A DNA stretch of 64,000 nt from an uncultured Peptococcaceae bacterium (GCA_949743265.1 CATJSX010000152.1:1-64000), one strand, 5' to 3'. Positions 45,932 through 55,685 are shown, counted from the first letter of the stretch. Notes: generated by a model from the letters alone, not told the origin. A program made the numbers and translations.

Positions 45932-47247
45932 GTTTCCTCACTGCGTTTCTTGACGATAAATTTTATGCTGGTGCCCGTAAAGCCAAAACTCTCTCGAATC
46001 TTATTTTCTAAATACCGCTCATAGGAAAAGTGCATAATTTCCGGCTCGTTGACAAACAGCACAAACGTTGGCGGCTTAACGTCGATTTGAGTAACGTAAA
46101 GAATTTTTAAGCGGCGACCTTTATCAGTTGGCGGTGGATTGAGAATAACCGCATCACGAATGATTTCGTTGAGTACACTGGTTGAAATACGCAAAACTTG
46201 CTGTTCGGCAACAAAATTGACGACTTCCAGAATTTTATTGACCCGTTGTTTGGTTTCTGCCGATACAAAAATCATTGGCGCATATTGCAAAAATAACAAT
46301 TCGCTGCGAATGGTTTTTTCGAATGTATGATATGTTTTATCATCTTTTTCAATAAGATCCCACTTATTGACAACGACAATAATCCCTTTTCCTTGCTCAT
46401 GAGCATAACCAATCACTTTTTTATCCTGTTCAATCAGTCCTTCTTCAGCATTAAGCACCGCTAAAACTACATCTGCCCGATCAATGGAACGTAACGAACG
46501 AATAACACTGTAGCGCTCAGTAGTATCCAAAACTTTACTTTTGCGACGCATGCCAGCAGTATCGATGATAATATATTCTTGTCCGTCCCGCTCAAAAGCA
46601 GTATCAATAGCATCTCTCGTTGTCCCAGGAATATTGCTAACAATAGAGCGTTCTTTACCCAGAATCGCATTGGTTAGCGATGATTTACCTACATTAGGTC
46701 GTCCCACTACTGCAATTTTAATCACATCACTTTCTTGATCTTCTTCAACTTCCGCCGGCAATTTTTCCACTACTGCGTCCAATAAATCGCCAGTATTCAT
46801 ACCATGACTAGCAGAAATGGGAAATGGTTCTCCCAACCCCAATTGGTAAAAATCGTAAACATTGTCCATACGCTCATAATTTTCGATTTTATTGACCACT
46901 AAAATCACTTCTTTTTTAGTACGGCGCAACATCTGCGCTACTTCTACATCGTCGGCCGTTACGCCTGCCTTACCGTCAGTCATAAAAAGAATCAAATCAG
47001 CTTCGTCAATGGCGACATCCGCTTGTTTTTTCACTAAATTGAGCATCGAATCCTGTGAATTGATTTCGATTCCGCCAGTATCAATTACTGTAAATGTTTT
47101 GTTGTTCCACTGACCATCGCGGTATAAACGATCGCGAGTTATTCCCGGCGTGTCTTCAACAATAGCTGAGCGAGTGTTTGTTAATCGATTAAACAACGTC
47201 GACTTGCCCACGTTCGGTCGACCTACAATAGCAACAATAGGTTTCAT
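45928..47247 (-). CDS. der: Ribosome-associated GTPase Der (EngA)
   Basis: The protein is 439 residues with two tandem GTPase domains: GRPNVGKSTLFNRL with VNKIE-type G4 and GRPNVGKSSLTNAI with NKWD, followed by a C-terminal KH-like domain (PPTFVLFVNEPEIMHFSYERYL region). It is needed for 50S assembly. It is the first gene of the der-plsY-gpsA-DUF1232-ABC run. Confidence 0.98.
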   Translation of the reverse strand: MKPIVAIVGRPNVGKSTLFNRLTNTRSAIVEDTPGITRDRLYRDGQWNNKTFTVIDTGGIEINSQDSMLNLVKKQADVAIDEADLILFMTDGKAGVTADDVEVAQMLRRTKKEVILVVNKIENYERMDNVYDFYQLGLGEPFPISASHGMNTGDLLDAVVEKLPAEVEEDQESDVIKIAVVGRPNVGKSSLTNAILGKERSIVSNIPGTTRDAIDTAFERDGQEYIIIDTAGMRRKSKVLDTTERYSVIRSLRSIDRADVVLAVLNAEEGLIEQDKKVIGYAHEQGKGIIVVVNKWDLIEKDDKTYHTFEKTIRSELLFLQYAPMIFVSAETKQRVNKILEVVNFVAEQQVLRISTSVLNEIIRDAVILNPPPTDKGRRLKILYVTQIDVKPPTFVLFVNEPEIMHFSYERYLENKIRESFGFTGTSIKFIVKKRSEET

Positions 47248-47627
47248 GTGATAAATCTTCCTTCCTAATGAACGTTTTTATATCATCGCGTCCATTAACC
47301 CACATTATACCATACCTATCAGCAAAATAAAATAGTAGTACAGAATATTTCAGCGCTATCATATCAATCATCAATGAAAAACGAAAACATCATCAAAAGA
47401 ATTTTTTATTTTCTTCTAGAAAATACTGTGCGACTATCCCAAAACTTTTCGCGTTTGTTAATATTTTTTGGTGCAGCAATTTGGCGATAAAATTAGAAAT
47501 CGCTACTAATCTTCCATTTTTAACACCCACAATTGGTGAATGATTAAAAATCATAAAGGTATCCAAAAAATTTGTAGCAAAATTTTTTCAACAGTTTTAT
47601 TCTGATTTTTTTATCATAAAAATCTTG
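47248..47627. other. Divergent intergenic region between der and the hydrolase gene
   Basis: About 380 bases. Apart from the der promoter at 47304-47312 I see no gene or repeat in it. Confidence 0.5.
47304..47312 (-). promoter_or_regulatory. Extended -10 promoter of the der operon
   Basis: The minus strand reads TGGTATAAT, a perfect extended -10, about 57 bases upstream of der. Confidence 0.6.
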
Positions 47628-47633
47628 TATAAT
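47628..47633 (+). promoter_or_regulatory. -10 box of the phosphatase-superfamily gene
   Basis: TATAAT preceded by TTG; the -35 region is poor, suggesting dependence on an activator or weak expression. Confidence 0.5.
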
Positions 47634-47647
47634 AAAGACAGAAACAC

Positions 47648-47661
47648 TTCAACCGGTTGAA
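47648..47661. promoter_or_regulatory. Perfect 14-bp palindrome, LacI-family-type operator candidate
   Basis: TTCAACCGGTTGAA lies 14 bases after the -10 box and about 49 bases before the ATG. A central CCGG within AACCGGTT is typical for LacI-family operators (gluconate and sugar repressors), so binding here would block transcription. No LacI-type gene is in this window. Confidence 0.5.
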
Positions 47662-47709
47662 AACAATATTTCTGATTACTATCGTTATCAATATTCAGGA
47701 GGAGATATG

Positions 47710-49731
47710 ATGCAAAACAAAGTTTTAGTTCTAGGCGTCGACGGTTTGGATCCGCGCCTAACAAAGAAATTTATGGATAAAGGCGTAATGCCTAATTTTA
47801 CAGAATTCAAAAAACGAGGTTCCGCTAGAGCAGATCTAGTTATGCTAGGCGCTATGCCGACTATCACGCCGCCCATGTGGACAACATTAGCTACCGGCGC
47901 TTACGCTGGTACACATGGTATTACCGATTTCTGGAATCCTCATCCAACTAAATTAGATACATTAGTTTATTCTTTCGATTCTACCAACTGCAAAGCCGAA
48001 CCATTATGGAATGTCTTTGCTGAAGAAGGACATAAGACTTTAGTTTTCCATTGGCCTGGGTCTTCTTGGCCGCCAACTTCCGATAGCCCGAACCTTCATG
48101 TTATTGACGGCACCCAACCTTCCAATATCAATATTGCTGTTGGAACAGCAGAATGGGGACAATGGATTGAAGCTTCAACAACTATTACTGATGCTCATGT
48201 CGCTGAAATAGAAACCGATGATTCTGGAGCAGGCTGTGTTATTTCTGATTTAGAAGTCAACGAAGAGTTAGATGGTAGTCAAAACGGGTTGGATATGTCA
48301 TTAAAACAAAAAGTATTGACTAACATGATTATGAATGAAAACGAAGGCGAAGGTGCTGGTGCTGCCAAACCAATATTCTCTGAAGTTAAAACAACGCTGC
48401 CTATTAAGGAAGCGGCTGGCTGGGTTAATGCACCTGCTGGCGCTAAAGAATTTTCTATTCCTATCAGCAATGGCGCTGAACGTCGTCCGGTTTTAGTCAT
48501 TCCTAACGCACAAGGTGTTTACGATAAAGTAGCGATTTACAAATCCAAAAAGAGTGAAGAACCACTTGTCGTTCTTGATACACCGCGTCAAGTTGTAAAC
48601 GATATTATTGATACAGTATCAAAACACGGCAAAAAAGTTGACGTTGTACGTCAAGCCATTTTAATTGAATTGGCCGCTGATGGTTCTAATGTAGAATTGT
48701 GGTTAGGTAATGCAATGGAAATTGACAATGATATGTTATTCCATCCGAAATCCTTACTCACACAAATTAGAGAAAATGTTGGCGAACTTCGCAGCGTGTC
48801 TATGATGATTGGCGATTCAGCAAAATGTGCTAATGAAGTTTTTGCACCGCTTTGGGAAGCTTATTCCGAATGGCAAGGCAACAGCATCAATTATTTGATT
48901 GAAAACAATGGTTATGAAGCTGTTTTCTCTCATTTGCACAATGTTGATATTGCTGGTCATACTTTTTGGGAAGTAGCAAAATATCGTCCCCATAAAGAAT
49001 TTTATGATGAAAAACTTTTCCAAGATGTTATGGAACGTTTCTATATTGACACTGATCGTTACTTAGGACGCTTTATGCATTTATTGGATAAAGGCTGGGA
49101 TATTATTATTACTTCTGACCATGGTTTAGTCTGTGCAGAAGAAGCGGAACCTATTGTGGCTATTGGCGACCCATTTGGTGTCAATATCAAAGTCATGCAA
49201 GAACTGGGTTATACCGTTATGAAGAAAGATGCTGATGGCAACGACTTACGCGAAATCGATTGGAGCAAAACCAAAGCAGTCGCTCAGCGAGGCATTTATA
49301 TTTATATCAATCTGAAAGGACGCAACCCAGAAGGTATTGTTGACCCAGCTGATCAATATGAATTGGAACGCCAGATTATTGATGATCTTTACAATTATCG
49401 TTGGAATGGCAAACGTATCGTCGCTTTAGCAATTCGTCGTAAAGAAGCTGCACATTTTGGCTTAGACGGCGAAAACTGCGGTGATATTATTTATTTCAAT
49501 GAAGAAGGTTTTAACCGTATTCACGGCGATTCTATTTCTACTTATTTTGGTTATACGGATACTTCCGTTTCGCCGATTTTTATGGCCGCCGGTCCCAATG
49601 TAAAAAAAGATTATGTTACTGATCGTATTATTCGCGAAGTCGACGTTGCGCCAACGGTAGCTGTTTTAGGTGGTGTTCGTATGCCTGCTCAATGCGAAGG
49701 CGCACCAGTTTATCAAATTTTGGAAAAATGA
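47710..49731 (+). CDS. Alkaline-phosphatase-superfamily hydrolase (COG3379-like)
   Basis: The protein is 673 residues. Metal and active-site motifs of the superfamily: D11 in LGVDGLDP, candidate nucleophile T53 in PTITPPMWTTLATG, HNVDIAGH, TSDHGL and a late IHGD. The motif THGITDFWNPHP after the nucleophile is typical of type I phosphodiesterase/nucleotide pyrophosphatase relatives. No signal peptide is seen, so it acts in the cytoplasm. The substrate (phosphonate, phosphodiester or sulfate ester) is unknown. The tandem ATG at 47710 has better spacing from AGGAGG than 47707. Confidence 0.85.
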   Translation: MQNKVLVLGVDGLDPRLTKKFMDKGVMPNFTEFKKRGSARADLVMLGAMPTITPPMWTTLATGAYAGTHGITDFWNPHPTKLDTLVYSFDSTNCKAEPLWNVFAEEGHKTLVFHWPGSSWPPTSDSPNLHVIDGTQPSNINIAVGTAEWGQWIEASTTITDAHVAEIETDDSGAGCVISDLEVNEELDGSQNGLDMSLKQKVLTNMIMNENEGEGAGAAKPIFSEVKTTLPIKEAAGWVNAPAGAKEFSIPISNGAERRPVLVIPNAQGVYDKVAIYKSKKSEEPLVVLDTPRQVVNDIIDTVSKHGKKVDVVRQAILIELAADGSNVELWLGNAMEIDNDMLFHPKSLLTQIRENVGELRSVSMMIGDSAKCANEVFAPLWEAYSEWQGNSINYLIENNGYEAVFSHLHNVDIAGHTFWEVAKYRPHKEFYDEKLFQDVMERFYIDTDRYLGRFMHLLDKGWDIIITSDHGLVCAEEAEPIVAIGDPFGVNIKVMQELGYTVMKKDADGNDLREIDWSKTKAVAQRGIYIYINLKGRNPEGIVDPADQYELERQIIDDLYNYRWNGKRIVALAIRRKEAAHFGLDGENCGDIIYFNEEGFNRIHGDSISTYFGYTDTSVSPIFMAAGPNVKKDYVTDRIIREVDVAPTVAVLGGVRMPAQCEGAPVYQILEK

Positions 49732-49811
49732 GCTATAGATAACATGATCATCAGATAAAAATACTTTGTATTCTTATCTAACAATTTATAGTTTGATAGA
49801 TTGTTAATTTT

Positions 49812-49856
49812 GAGCTGAGAAACGACGAAGTTTCGCCGTTTCTCAGCTCCTTTTTT
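49812..49856 (+). terminator. Terminator of the phosphatase-superfamily gene
   Basis: GAGCTGAGAAACG (49812-49824) pairs with CGTTTCTCAGCTC (49837-49849), with an inner CGAA/TTCG hairpin and TTTTTT after it. Confidence 0.93.
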
Positions 49857-49916
49857 GCTGTCTAAAAAACTATAGTTTATTAGACTATACAAAATTGCAT
49901 TTTTAGGAGGGATATT

Positions 49917-51395
49917 ATGTCGTCGACGAAAAAAAATACGCTATATTATATACACATCGTTATTTTTTTACTTATTACGTTCGGATTTGGTTTTTTACCT
50001 CCCTTTGCCCAAATTAGCGAAGTTGGTATGAAAGTACTGGGTGCTTTTTTAGGTGCTGTTTACGGATGGTTATTTATCGCGCTGGATTGGCCCAGTTTAA
50101 TTGCTTTGTTAGCATTAGGTATTTCAGGTTATGCTAACTCTACACATGAATTATTTATTTCAGGTTGGACGTTTCAGTCAGTATCACAATCTTTATTGGC
50201 TTATTTATTTGCAGAAGCAGTAGCTCAAACACAATTTACTTCTTATATTGCTAATAAATTGATGACTGTTAAATTATTCAGAGGAAAACCATATATTTTA
50301 ATGGCTGGTTGTATGTTTGCCGCTGAGCTGATGTTTTTATTGCATTGTGGTCTAGCAGGACTGTTTTTACTTTGGAGTATGTTTCGCGTTATGTCAGAAA
50401 AAGCTGGCTACGAAAAGAAAAATAAATTCACGATGATTATGGTTCCCTTTACTATTATGGTTTTTATCTTGGCAAACTTTGTTTGGCCCTTCAATCCTGG
50501 CTCAATTGTACAGCTCAATTTCTTCAGCAAAGGTATGGACGCCTTAGTGCCGGGCATTGCCGTTTCTTTTGGCGGTTGGACCATATGGTGGCTGATTTTT
50601 ACCAACGTTTACATTATTTTCTGGACGCTGTTTGTCAAATACATTTTGCGAATAAAATATCCTGAAATAGCCGCCCTAGGAGATCAGCTAGAATCACTAG
50701 GCGACGCTAATCAAAAAATGACTGGCGAGCAAAAATTCGGTTTGGCAGTTTTGATTGGTTTCTTAGTAGGTATGTTTGTTCCTAATATATTCCCTACAGA
50801 ATGGACGTTTACACAAATCTTTGCTCGCTTGGGTTTGACAGGTATGCTTTGTTTAGTATTGTGCATTATGTGTGCTTATCAAAAAAGCAATGGCGAACCG
50901 TTTATCACGCTGCAAGGCGTTTCCAAAGGAATTGTCTGGAATATTATCTGGCTTTTAGTCGCTACAGAACCGTTGGCAAATGCTTTTAACGCTGAACAAT
51001 GCGGGATCATGCCCTCTATTATGTCGGTAGTAACGCCTATCTTGATGCAGATGTCTTCAGCGCTATTCTTGGTTGCCGCTTTAATTATTTTAGGTTTGGT
51101 TACACAAGTCGTACACAATTTTGTATTGATGGTTGTCTTTATTCCCTTGCTCTGTCCCATGTACGCACAAATGGGTGGTAATCCACACGTCATTTTCTTT
51201 GGCTTAATTGTTGTTCTAAATGCAGCTCTTGCCACACCAGCGGCAAGTTATACTTCCGCGCTAATGTTTGGCGAAGGCTCTATGGAGAAAAAACATGCTT
51301 ATATTCAAGGTTTCAGCCATTTTGTTTTTTCTCTGATTATGTTTTTTGCTATTGGTTGGCCTTTAGCTAATCTCTTATTGCCATTTTCATTTTAA
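49917..51395 (+). CDS. SLC13/DASS-type anion permease
   Basis: The protein is 492 residues with about 12 hydrophobic segments. The layout, with GAFLGAVYGWLFIALDWPSL near the start and two hairpin regions (one around residues 95-160, the other around 350-470 with LNAALATPAASYTSALMFG), resembles sodium-coupled dicarboxylate/sulfate transporters. The substrate is not clear. AGGAGGG precedes the ATG. It lies 185 bases behind the hydrolase gene, past a terminator, so it is transcribed separately, but a joint function in uptake and hydrolysis of one substrate is possible. Confidence 0.78.
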   Translation: MSSTKKNTLYYIHIVIFLLITFGFGFLPPFAQISEVGMKVLGAFLGAVYGWLFIALDWPSLIALLALGISGYANSTHELFISGWTFQSVSQSLLAYLFAEAVAQTQFTSYIANKLMTVKLFRGKPYILMAGCMFAAELMFLLHCGLAGLFLLWSMFRVMSEKAGYEKKNKFTMIMVPFTIMVFILANFVWPFNPGSIVQLNFFSKGMDALVPGIAVSFGGWTIWWLIFTNVYIIFWTLFVKYILRIKYPEIAALGDQLESLGDANQKMTGEQKFGLAVLIGFLVGMFVPNIFPTEWTFTQIFARLGLTGMLCLVLCIMCAYQKSNGEPFITLQGVSKGIVWNIIWLLVATEPLANAFNAEQCGIMPSIMSVVTPILMQMSSALFLVAALIILGLVTQVVHNFVLMVVFIPLLCPMYAQMGGNPHVIFFGLIVVLNAALATPAASYTSALMFGEGSMEKKHAYIQGFSHFVFSLIMFFAIGWPLANLLLPFSF

Positions 51396-51543
51396 TCCAG
51401 TGGATAGCCTATCAAAAGTCAATAATGAACCAGCTAAAAGCAAATTTGCTGTCAGTCGATTTTTTATTACATTGTCGTAAAAAAATGATATCCATTGGCA
51501 AGTTTGCATAAATAATAAAAGTTGAAATTCTTGGCAAAAAAGA
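51396..51543. other. Spacer between the permease gene and the glnN leader
   Basis: About 150 bases with no gene; the leader of the glutamine synthetase gene fills the rest of the 375-base gap. Confidence 0.5.
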
Positions 51544-51572
51544 TTGACAAATACTTTTCATCGCTGTATAAT
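51544..51572 (+). promoter_or_regulatory. Perfect consensus promoter of the glutamine synthetase operon
   Basis: TTGACA (51544-51549), 17 bases, TATAAT (51567-51572). Transcription should start at about 51579, only some 14 bases before the first terminator stem. Confidence 0.9.
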
Positions 51573-51592
51573 GCAAAACATAAAGGCAAAGG

Positions 51593-51630
51593 CGTCTTTA
51601 AGGGTTTAGCGATCCTTAAAGACGTTTTTT
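51593..51630 (+). terminator. Leader terminator 1 of the glutamine synthetase operon
   Basis: CGTCTTTAAGG (51593-51603) pairs perfectly with CCTTAAAGACG (51614-51624), loop of 10, then TTTTTT. It would end transcription after about 50 nucleotides and is thus probably an attenuator rather than the end of the upstream gene, from which it is separated by the promoter. Confidence 0.88.
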
Positions 51631-51685
51631 CATTAGTTGCTGATTTTTCTAATGAATTGCTACAAAACAAATCAATATTTCCCCA

Positions 51686-51747
51686 AAAGGCAAAGACGTC
51701 TTTTAATGAAATCATCATTAAAGACGTCTTTGCCTTTATTATTTTTT
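51686..51747 (+). terminator. Leader terminator 2 of the glutamine synthetase operon
   Basis: A stem of 23 bp with one bulge joins 51686-51709 to 51715-51737, followed by ATTATTTTTT. Both arms contain the palindrome AAAGACGTCTTT. It ends just before the ribosome-binding site of the gene. Its left arm repeats the sequence of 51583-51601. Confidence 0.85.
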
Positions 51748-51770
51748 AAAATGAAAAGGAGTTTTTGATT

Positions 51771-53867
51771 ATGAACAAGATACCCGATTATTTTGGTAGT
51801 ATGGTTTTTGATGACAGAGTAATGCGTGCGACTCTTTCTACCGAAGTTTATCAAATCTTGAAAAAAACTATTGACGAAGGTGCGCAGCTGGATCTCACAG
51901 TAGCTAATGCCGTCGCCGACGCAATGAAAAATTGGGCTATCGCCAAAGGCGCAACTCACTATACGCACTGGTTTCAGCCTTTGACAGGCATTACTGCTGA
52001 AAAGCATGATAGTTTTATTTCGCCATCACCTGATGGTAGCGTTATCATGGAATTTTCCGGCAAAGAACTGATCAAAGGAGAACCAGATGCCTCATCGTTT
52101 CCTTCTGGTGGACTGCGAGCTACTTTTGAAGCTAGAGGTTATACCACTTGGGATCCCACCTCATACGCTTTTATCAAAGGCAAAACGTTGTGTATTCCGA
52201 CAGCTTTTTGTTCTTATGGCGGTGAAGCGTTAGATAAAAAGACGCCGCTTTTGCGTTCAATGGAAGCGCTCAACAAACAGGCGTTGCGAATTCTGCGTCT
52301 TTTCGGCAATGATCACGTTAAATATGTACGCACTTCAGTGGGACCAGAACAAGAATATTTTTTGATTGATAAAAAAATGTACGACCAACGTTCCGATCTT
52401 CGTTTTACTGGACGAACTTTATTTGGCGCTAAACCGCCCAAAGGACAAGAAATGGACGATCATTACTTTGGTGTGATCAAACCCCGTGTGGCAGCTTATA
52501 TGGAAGAATTGAATGAGGAATTGTGGAAGCTCGGAATTTTAGCCAAAACGGAGCACAATGAAGTCGCACCAGCTCAGCATGAATTGGCACCTATTTACAC
52601 AACAACTAATATTGCTACTGATCACAATCAGCTGACCATGGAAATTATGCAGAAAGTTGCCGCAAAGCATGGTTTAGTTTGTTTGCTGCATGAAAAACCT
52701 TTTGCCGGCGTTAACGGCAGTGGTAAGCATAACAACTGGTCGATGGCTACTGATAACGGCGTTAATCTGCTTTCTCCCGGTGAAACGCCTTATGAAAATG
52801 CACAGTTTCTTTTGTTTCTTTGCGCTGTTATTCAAGCGGTCGATGATTATCAAGATTTATTGCGCATTGCTGTGGCTACCGCCGGCAACGATCATCGACT
52901 AGGCGCTAATGAAGCGCCACCAGCAGTGGTATCTATTTTTTTGGGCGATGAATTAAACGCTGTATTAGAAGCCATTGAAAACGATACACCATATTGCGGC
53001 GTTGCCAAAATGCAAATGAAGTTAGGCGTTGACGTATTGCCCAAATTCAATCGTGATACTACCGATCGCAATCGAACTTCGCCCTTTGCCTTCACTGGCA
53101 ACAAATTTGAGTTTCGTATGCTCGGCTCATCTAATAGCATTGCTTGCGCCAATATTATGCTCAACAGCGCCGTTGCTGAAAGTTTGAAAAATTACGCTGA
53201 TAAATTAGAAAAAGCAACGAATTTTGAATCAACACTGCACGAAATGATCCGCCAAACCATTAAAGAGCACAAAAAGATCATTTTCAACGGTAACGGCTAT
53301 GATGATGCTTGGATCAAAGAAGCCGTCGAAAAGCGGGGTTTGCTCAATTATCGCACCACTGCCGATTGTTTGCCTCATTTGCTTGATGATAAAAATATTG
53401 CTATGCTGACTGCTCACGGTATTTTTTCCGAAGCAGAAATTCATTCTCGTTATGAAATTACACTGGAAAATTACTGCAAAACTGTCGTTATCGAAGCCAA
53501 TACCATGGTAGATATGGCTAAAACGGAAATTATGCCAGCTATTGAAGATTATATACTAGCATTGGCACAAACAGCAGTTGCCAAAAAAACATTAGACGCT
53601 GCAATACCTTGCAGTTACGAAAGTAATTTGCTAAAAAAACTCTCTGTTTTAATAGAACAAATCAACATAAAAACTGACGCACTGCAAGAAGCTTTGATTA
53701 CGCGCCACACAGCGGAAAATATTGGCGCTGAAGCTATGATTATTCGCGACGCTATTTTGATAAAAATGAGCGAATTAAGGGTGATTTGTGATGAAGCTGA
53801 AACAATTACTGCCAAAAAATATTGGCCTTTTCCCACTTATGGCGATTTGTTATTCGGTGTCAAATAA
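51771..53867 (+). CDS. glnN: Glutamine synthetase type III
   Basis: The protein is 698 residues, far longer than types I and II and typical of GSIII. Family segments are [67 protein letters not shown] and KHNNWS. It condenses glutamate and ammonia with ATP. AAGGAG lies 9 bases before the ATG at 51771. The Amt-PII gene follows after 27 bases, so uptake and assimilation of ammonium are co-expressed, downstream of a two-terminator leader. Confidence 0.96.
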   Translation: MNKIPDYFGSMVFDDRVMRATLSTEVYQILKKTIDEGAQLDLTVANAVADAMKNWAIAKGATHYTHWFQPLTGITAEKHDSFISPSPDGSVIMEFSGKELIKGEPDASSFPSGGLRATFEARGYTTWDPTSYAFIKGKTLCIPTAFCSYGGEALDKKTPLLRSMEALNKQALRILRLFGNDHVKYVRTSVGPEQEYFLIDKKMYDQRSDLRFTGRTLFGAKPPKGQEMDDHYFGVIKPRVAAYMEELNEELWKLGILAKTEHNEVAPAQHELAPIYTTTNIATDHNQLTMEIMQKVAAKHGLVCLLHEKPFAGVNGSGKHNNWSMATDNGVNLLSPGETPYENAQFLLFLCAVIQAVDDYQDLLRIAVATAGNDHRLGANEAPPAVVSIFLGDELNAVLEAIENDTPYCGVAKMQMKLGVDVLPKFNRDTTDRNRTSPFAFTGNKFEFRMLGSSNSIACANIMLNSAVAESLKNYADKLEKATNFESTLHEMIRQTIKEHKKIIFNGNGYDDAWIKEAVEKRGLLNYRTTADCLPHLLDDKNIAMLTAHGIFSEAEIHSRYEITLENYCKTVVIEANTMVDMAKTEIMPAIEDYILALAQTAVAKKTLDAAIPCSYESNLLKKLSVLIEQINIKTDALQEALITRHTAENIGAEAMIIRDAILIKMSELRVICDEAETITAKKYWPFPTYGDLLFGVK

Positions 53868-53894
53868 AAAGATAGTCTTTAGGAGATGAGCAAG

Positions 53895-55655
53895 ATGGAA
53901 GATGCCTTCAGAGAAATTATTATTGAGGCTGTTTCTGCCGAAATATTCGGCGTATGGTTTCTGATTGGTGCTGCATTGGTTTTTTGGATGCAAGCAGGTT
54001 TTACGATGGTAGAGGTCGGTTTTACCAGAGCAAAAAATGCTGGCAATATCATCATGAAAAATCTAATGGATTTTTGCATAGGCACAGTTATGTTTATTAT
54101 AATCGGCTTTAGTTTATTGATGGGCGAAGACATGCTAGGTCTTATCGGCAAACCGGGATTCGATTTGTTTACTGCTTATGCCAACTTTGATTTCTCCAGT
54201 TTTGTATTTAATTTAGTTTTTTGTGCAACAACAGCAACCATCGTTTCTGGCGCTATGGCAGAGCGAACTAAATTTCTTTCTTACTGTATTTATTCGGCTG
54301 TAATTTCTGGCGTGATTTATCCCATTGAAGCCCATTGGATTTGGGGCGGCGGCTGGCTGGCGCAATTGGGTTTTCATGATTTCGCCGGTTCTTGCGCAAT
54401 TCATATGGTTGGCGGCGTTTCTGCCTTGATTGGTGCCAAAATTCTCGGTCCACGTATTGGTAAATTCAAAAAAGATACTACCAGAAATATTATAAAAGTT
54501 AATGCCTTTCCCGGTCATAGTATTGCTTTAGGCGCACTTGGAGTTTTTATTTTATGGTTTGGTTGGTATGGTTTTAATGGTGCAGCAGCAACTTCGACGG
54601 CGCAGCTCGGTTCAATCTTTTTGACTACAACAATTGCGCCAGCTATGGCTACTGTCGTCTGCATGATTTTTACTTGGCTCAAATACGGCAAACCCGATGT
54701 TTCCATGTGCTTAAACGCCTCTTTAGCGGGATTGGTAGCAATTACTGCCGGATGTGATATTACTGATGCTTGTGGCGCTATAGTCATTGGCGCTGTAGCC
54801 GGATTATTAGTGGTTTTTGGTATTTGGTTTTTGGATCATCAATTACACGTTGACGATCCTGTAGGCGCTGTAGCCGTACACGGATTTAACGGTATTTGGG
54901 GAACACTGGCAGTCGGCTTATTCGCAACGCCTGCTGCACCAGAATATACGCTAACCAACGCTTCAGGTCAACTAATTGCTGGATTATTTTATGGCGGTGG
55001 TTTTGACTTATTAGCCGTTCAATCCTTGGGCATAATAACGACAGCACTTTGGAGTAGCGTTGCCATAGCTATTACATTCTGTTTGATCAAATCAACCGTG
55101 GGGCTGCGCGTTACTTATGAAGAAGAAATCGCTGGCCTTGACGCTACCGAACACGGCTTACCTTCAGCCTATGCCGGTTTTGCTATGGTACCCGAATACA
55201 TAGATGAAAGCAACGCCGCGCCCATCATCACTACTAATGAAACATCACCTGAAGAAGCCATTACAGTGAAAAAAATGACGACCTTGGTTGAAGATACGCC
55301 TAAACTAACAAAGATAGAAATTATTTGCAAAGAAGCTCGTCTGGAAGCGTTAAAAACAGCAATGATGGCTATTGGCATTACAGGCATGACAGTTTCTCAT
55401 GTTCTTGGCTGCGGTGCGCAAAAAGGTAAACCGGAATATTATCGCGGCGTACAACTGGAAGCTAATTTGCTGCCTAAAGTGCAAGTCGATATTGTCGTCA
55501 GCAAAGTTCCTGTTCGCAATGTAATTGAAACGGCAAAAGCTGTACTGTATACTGGACATATCGGCGACGGTAAAATTTTTGTTTACGATGTAGAAAATGT
55601 GATTAAAGTTCGTACTGGCGAGGAAGGTTACGAAGCCTTGCAAGATGTTGAATAA
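53895..55655 (+). CDS. Ammonium transporter fused to a PII signalling domain
   Basis: The protein is 586 residues. Residues 1 to about 410 form an Amt channel with 11 membrane helices: ADWFLIGAALVFWMQAGF-like start, FCATTATIVSGAMAERTKF, EAHWIWGGGWL and VAVHGFNGIWGTLAVGLF with the conserved pore histidines. A linker rich in Thr and Glu leads to a PII domain at about 470-586 (KIEIICKEARLEAL, GITGMTVSHVLGCGAQKG, Y516-R517-G518, GDGKIFVYDVENVIKVRTGE). The residue equal to Tyr51 of E. coli GlnB is L521. ATG at 53895 has AGGAG 9 bases upstream. Confidence 0.93.
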   Translation: MEDAFREIIIEAVSAEIFGVWFLIGAALVFWMQAGFTMVEVGFTRAKNAGNIIMKNLMDFCIGTVMFIIIGFSLLMGEDMLGLIGKPGFDLFTAYANFDFSSFVFNLVFCATTATIVSGAMAERTKFLSYCIYSAVISGVIYPIEAHWIWGGGWLAQLGFHDFAGSCAIHMVGGVSALIGAKILGPRIGKFKKDTTRNIIKVNAFPGHSIALGALGVFILWFGWYGFNGAAATSTAQLGSIFLTTTIAPAMATVVCMIFTWLKYGKPDVSMCLNASLAGLVAITAGCDITDACGAIVIGAVAGLLVVFGIWFLDHQLHVDDPVGAVAVHGFNGIWGTLAVGLFATPAAPEYTLTNASGQLIAGLFYGGGFDLLAVQSLGIITTALWSSVAIAITFCLIKSTVGLRVTYEEEIAGLDATEHGLPSAYAGFAMVPEYIDESNAAPIITTNETSPEEAITVKKMTTLVEDTPKLTKIEIICKEARLEALKTAMMAIGITGMTVSHVLGCGAQKGKPEYYRGVQLEANLLPKVQVDIVVSKVPVRNVIETAKAVLYTGHIGDGKIFVYDVENVIKVRTGEEGYEALQDVE

Positions 55656-55685
55656 CGCCGAAAAAATTATTTTCGGCAGACAGCC

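Noticed and set aside
51580-51770. ANTAR-type tandem hairpins or T-box/glutamine riboswitch in the glnN leader
   Set aside because: The hexaloops with conserved A and G expected for ANTAR targets, the T-box sequence and the glutamine-riboswitch core are not recognisable; pairing is instead based on long repeated arms.
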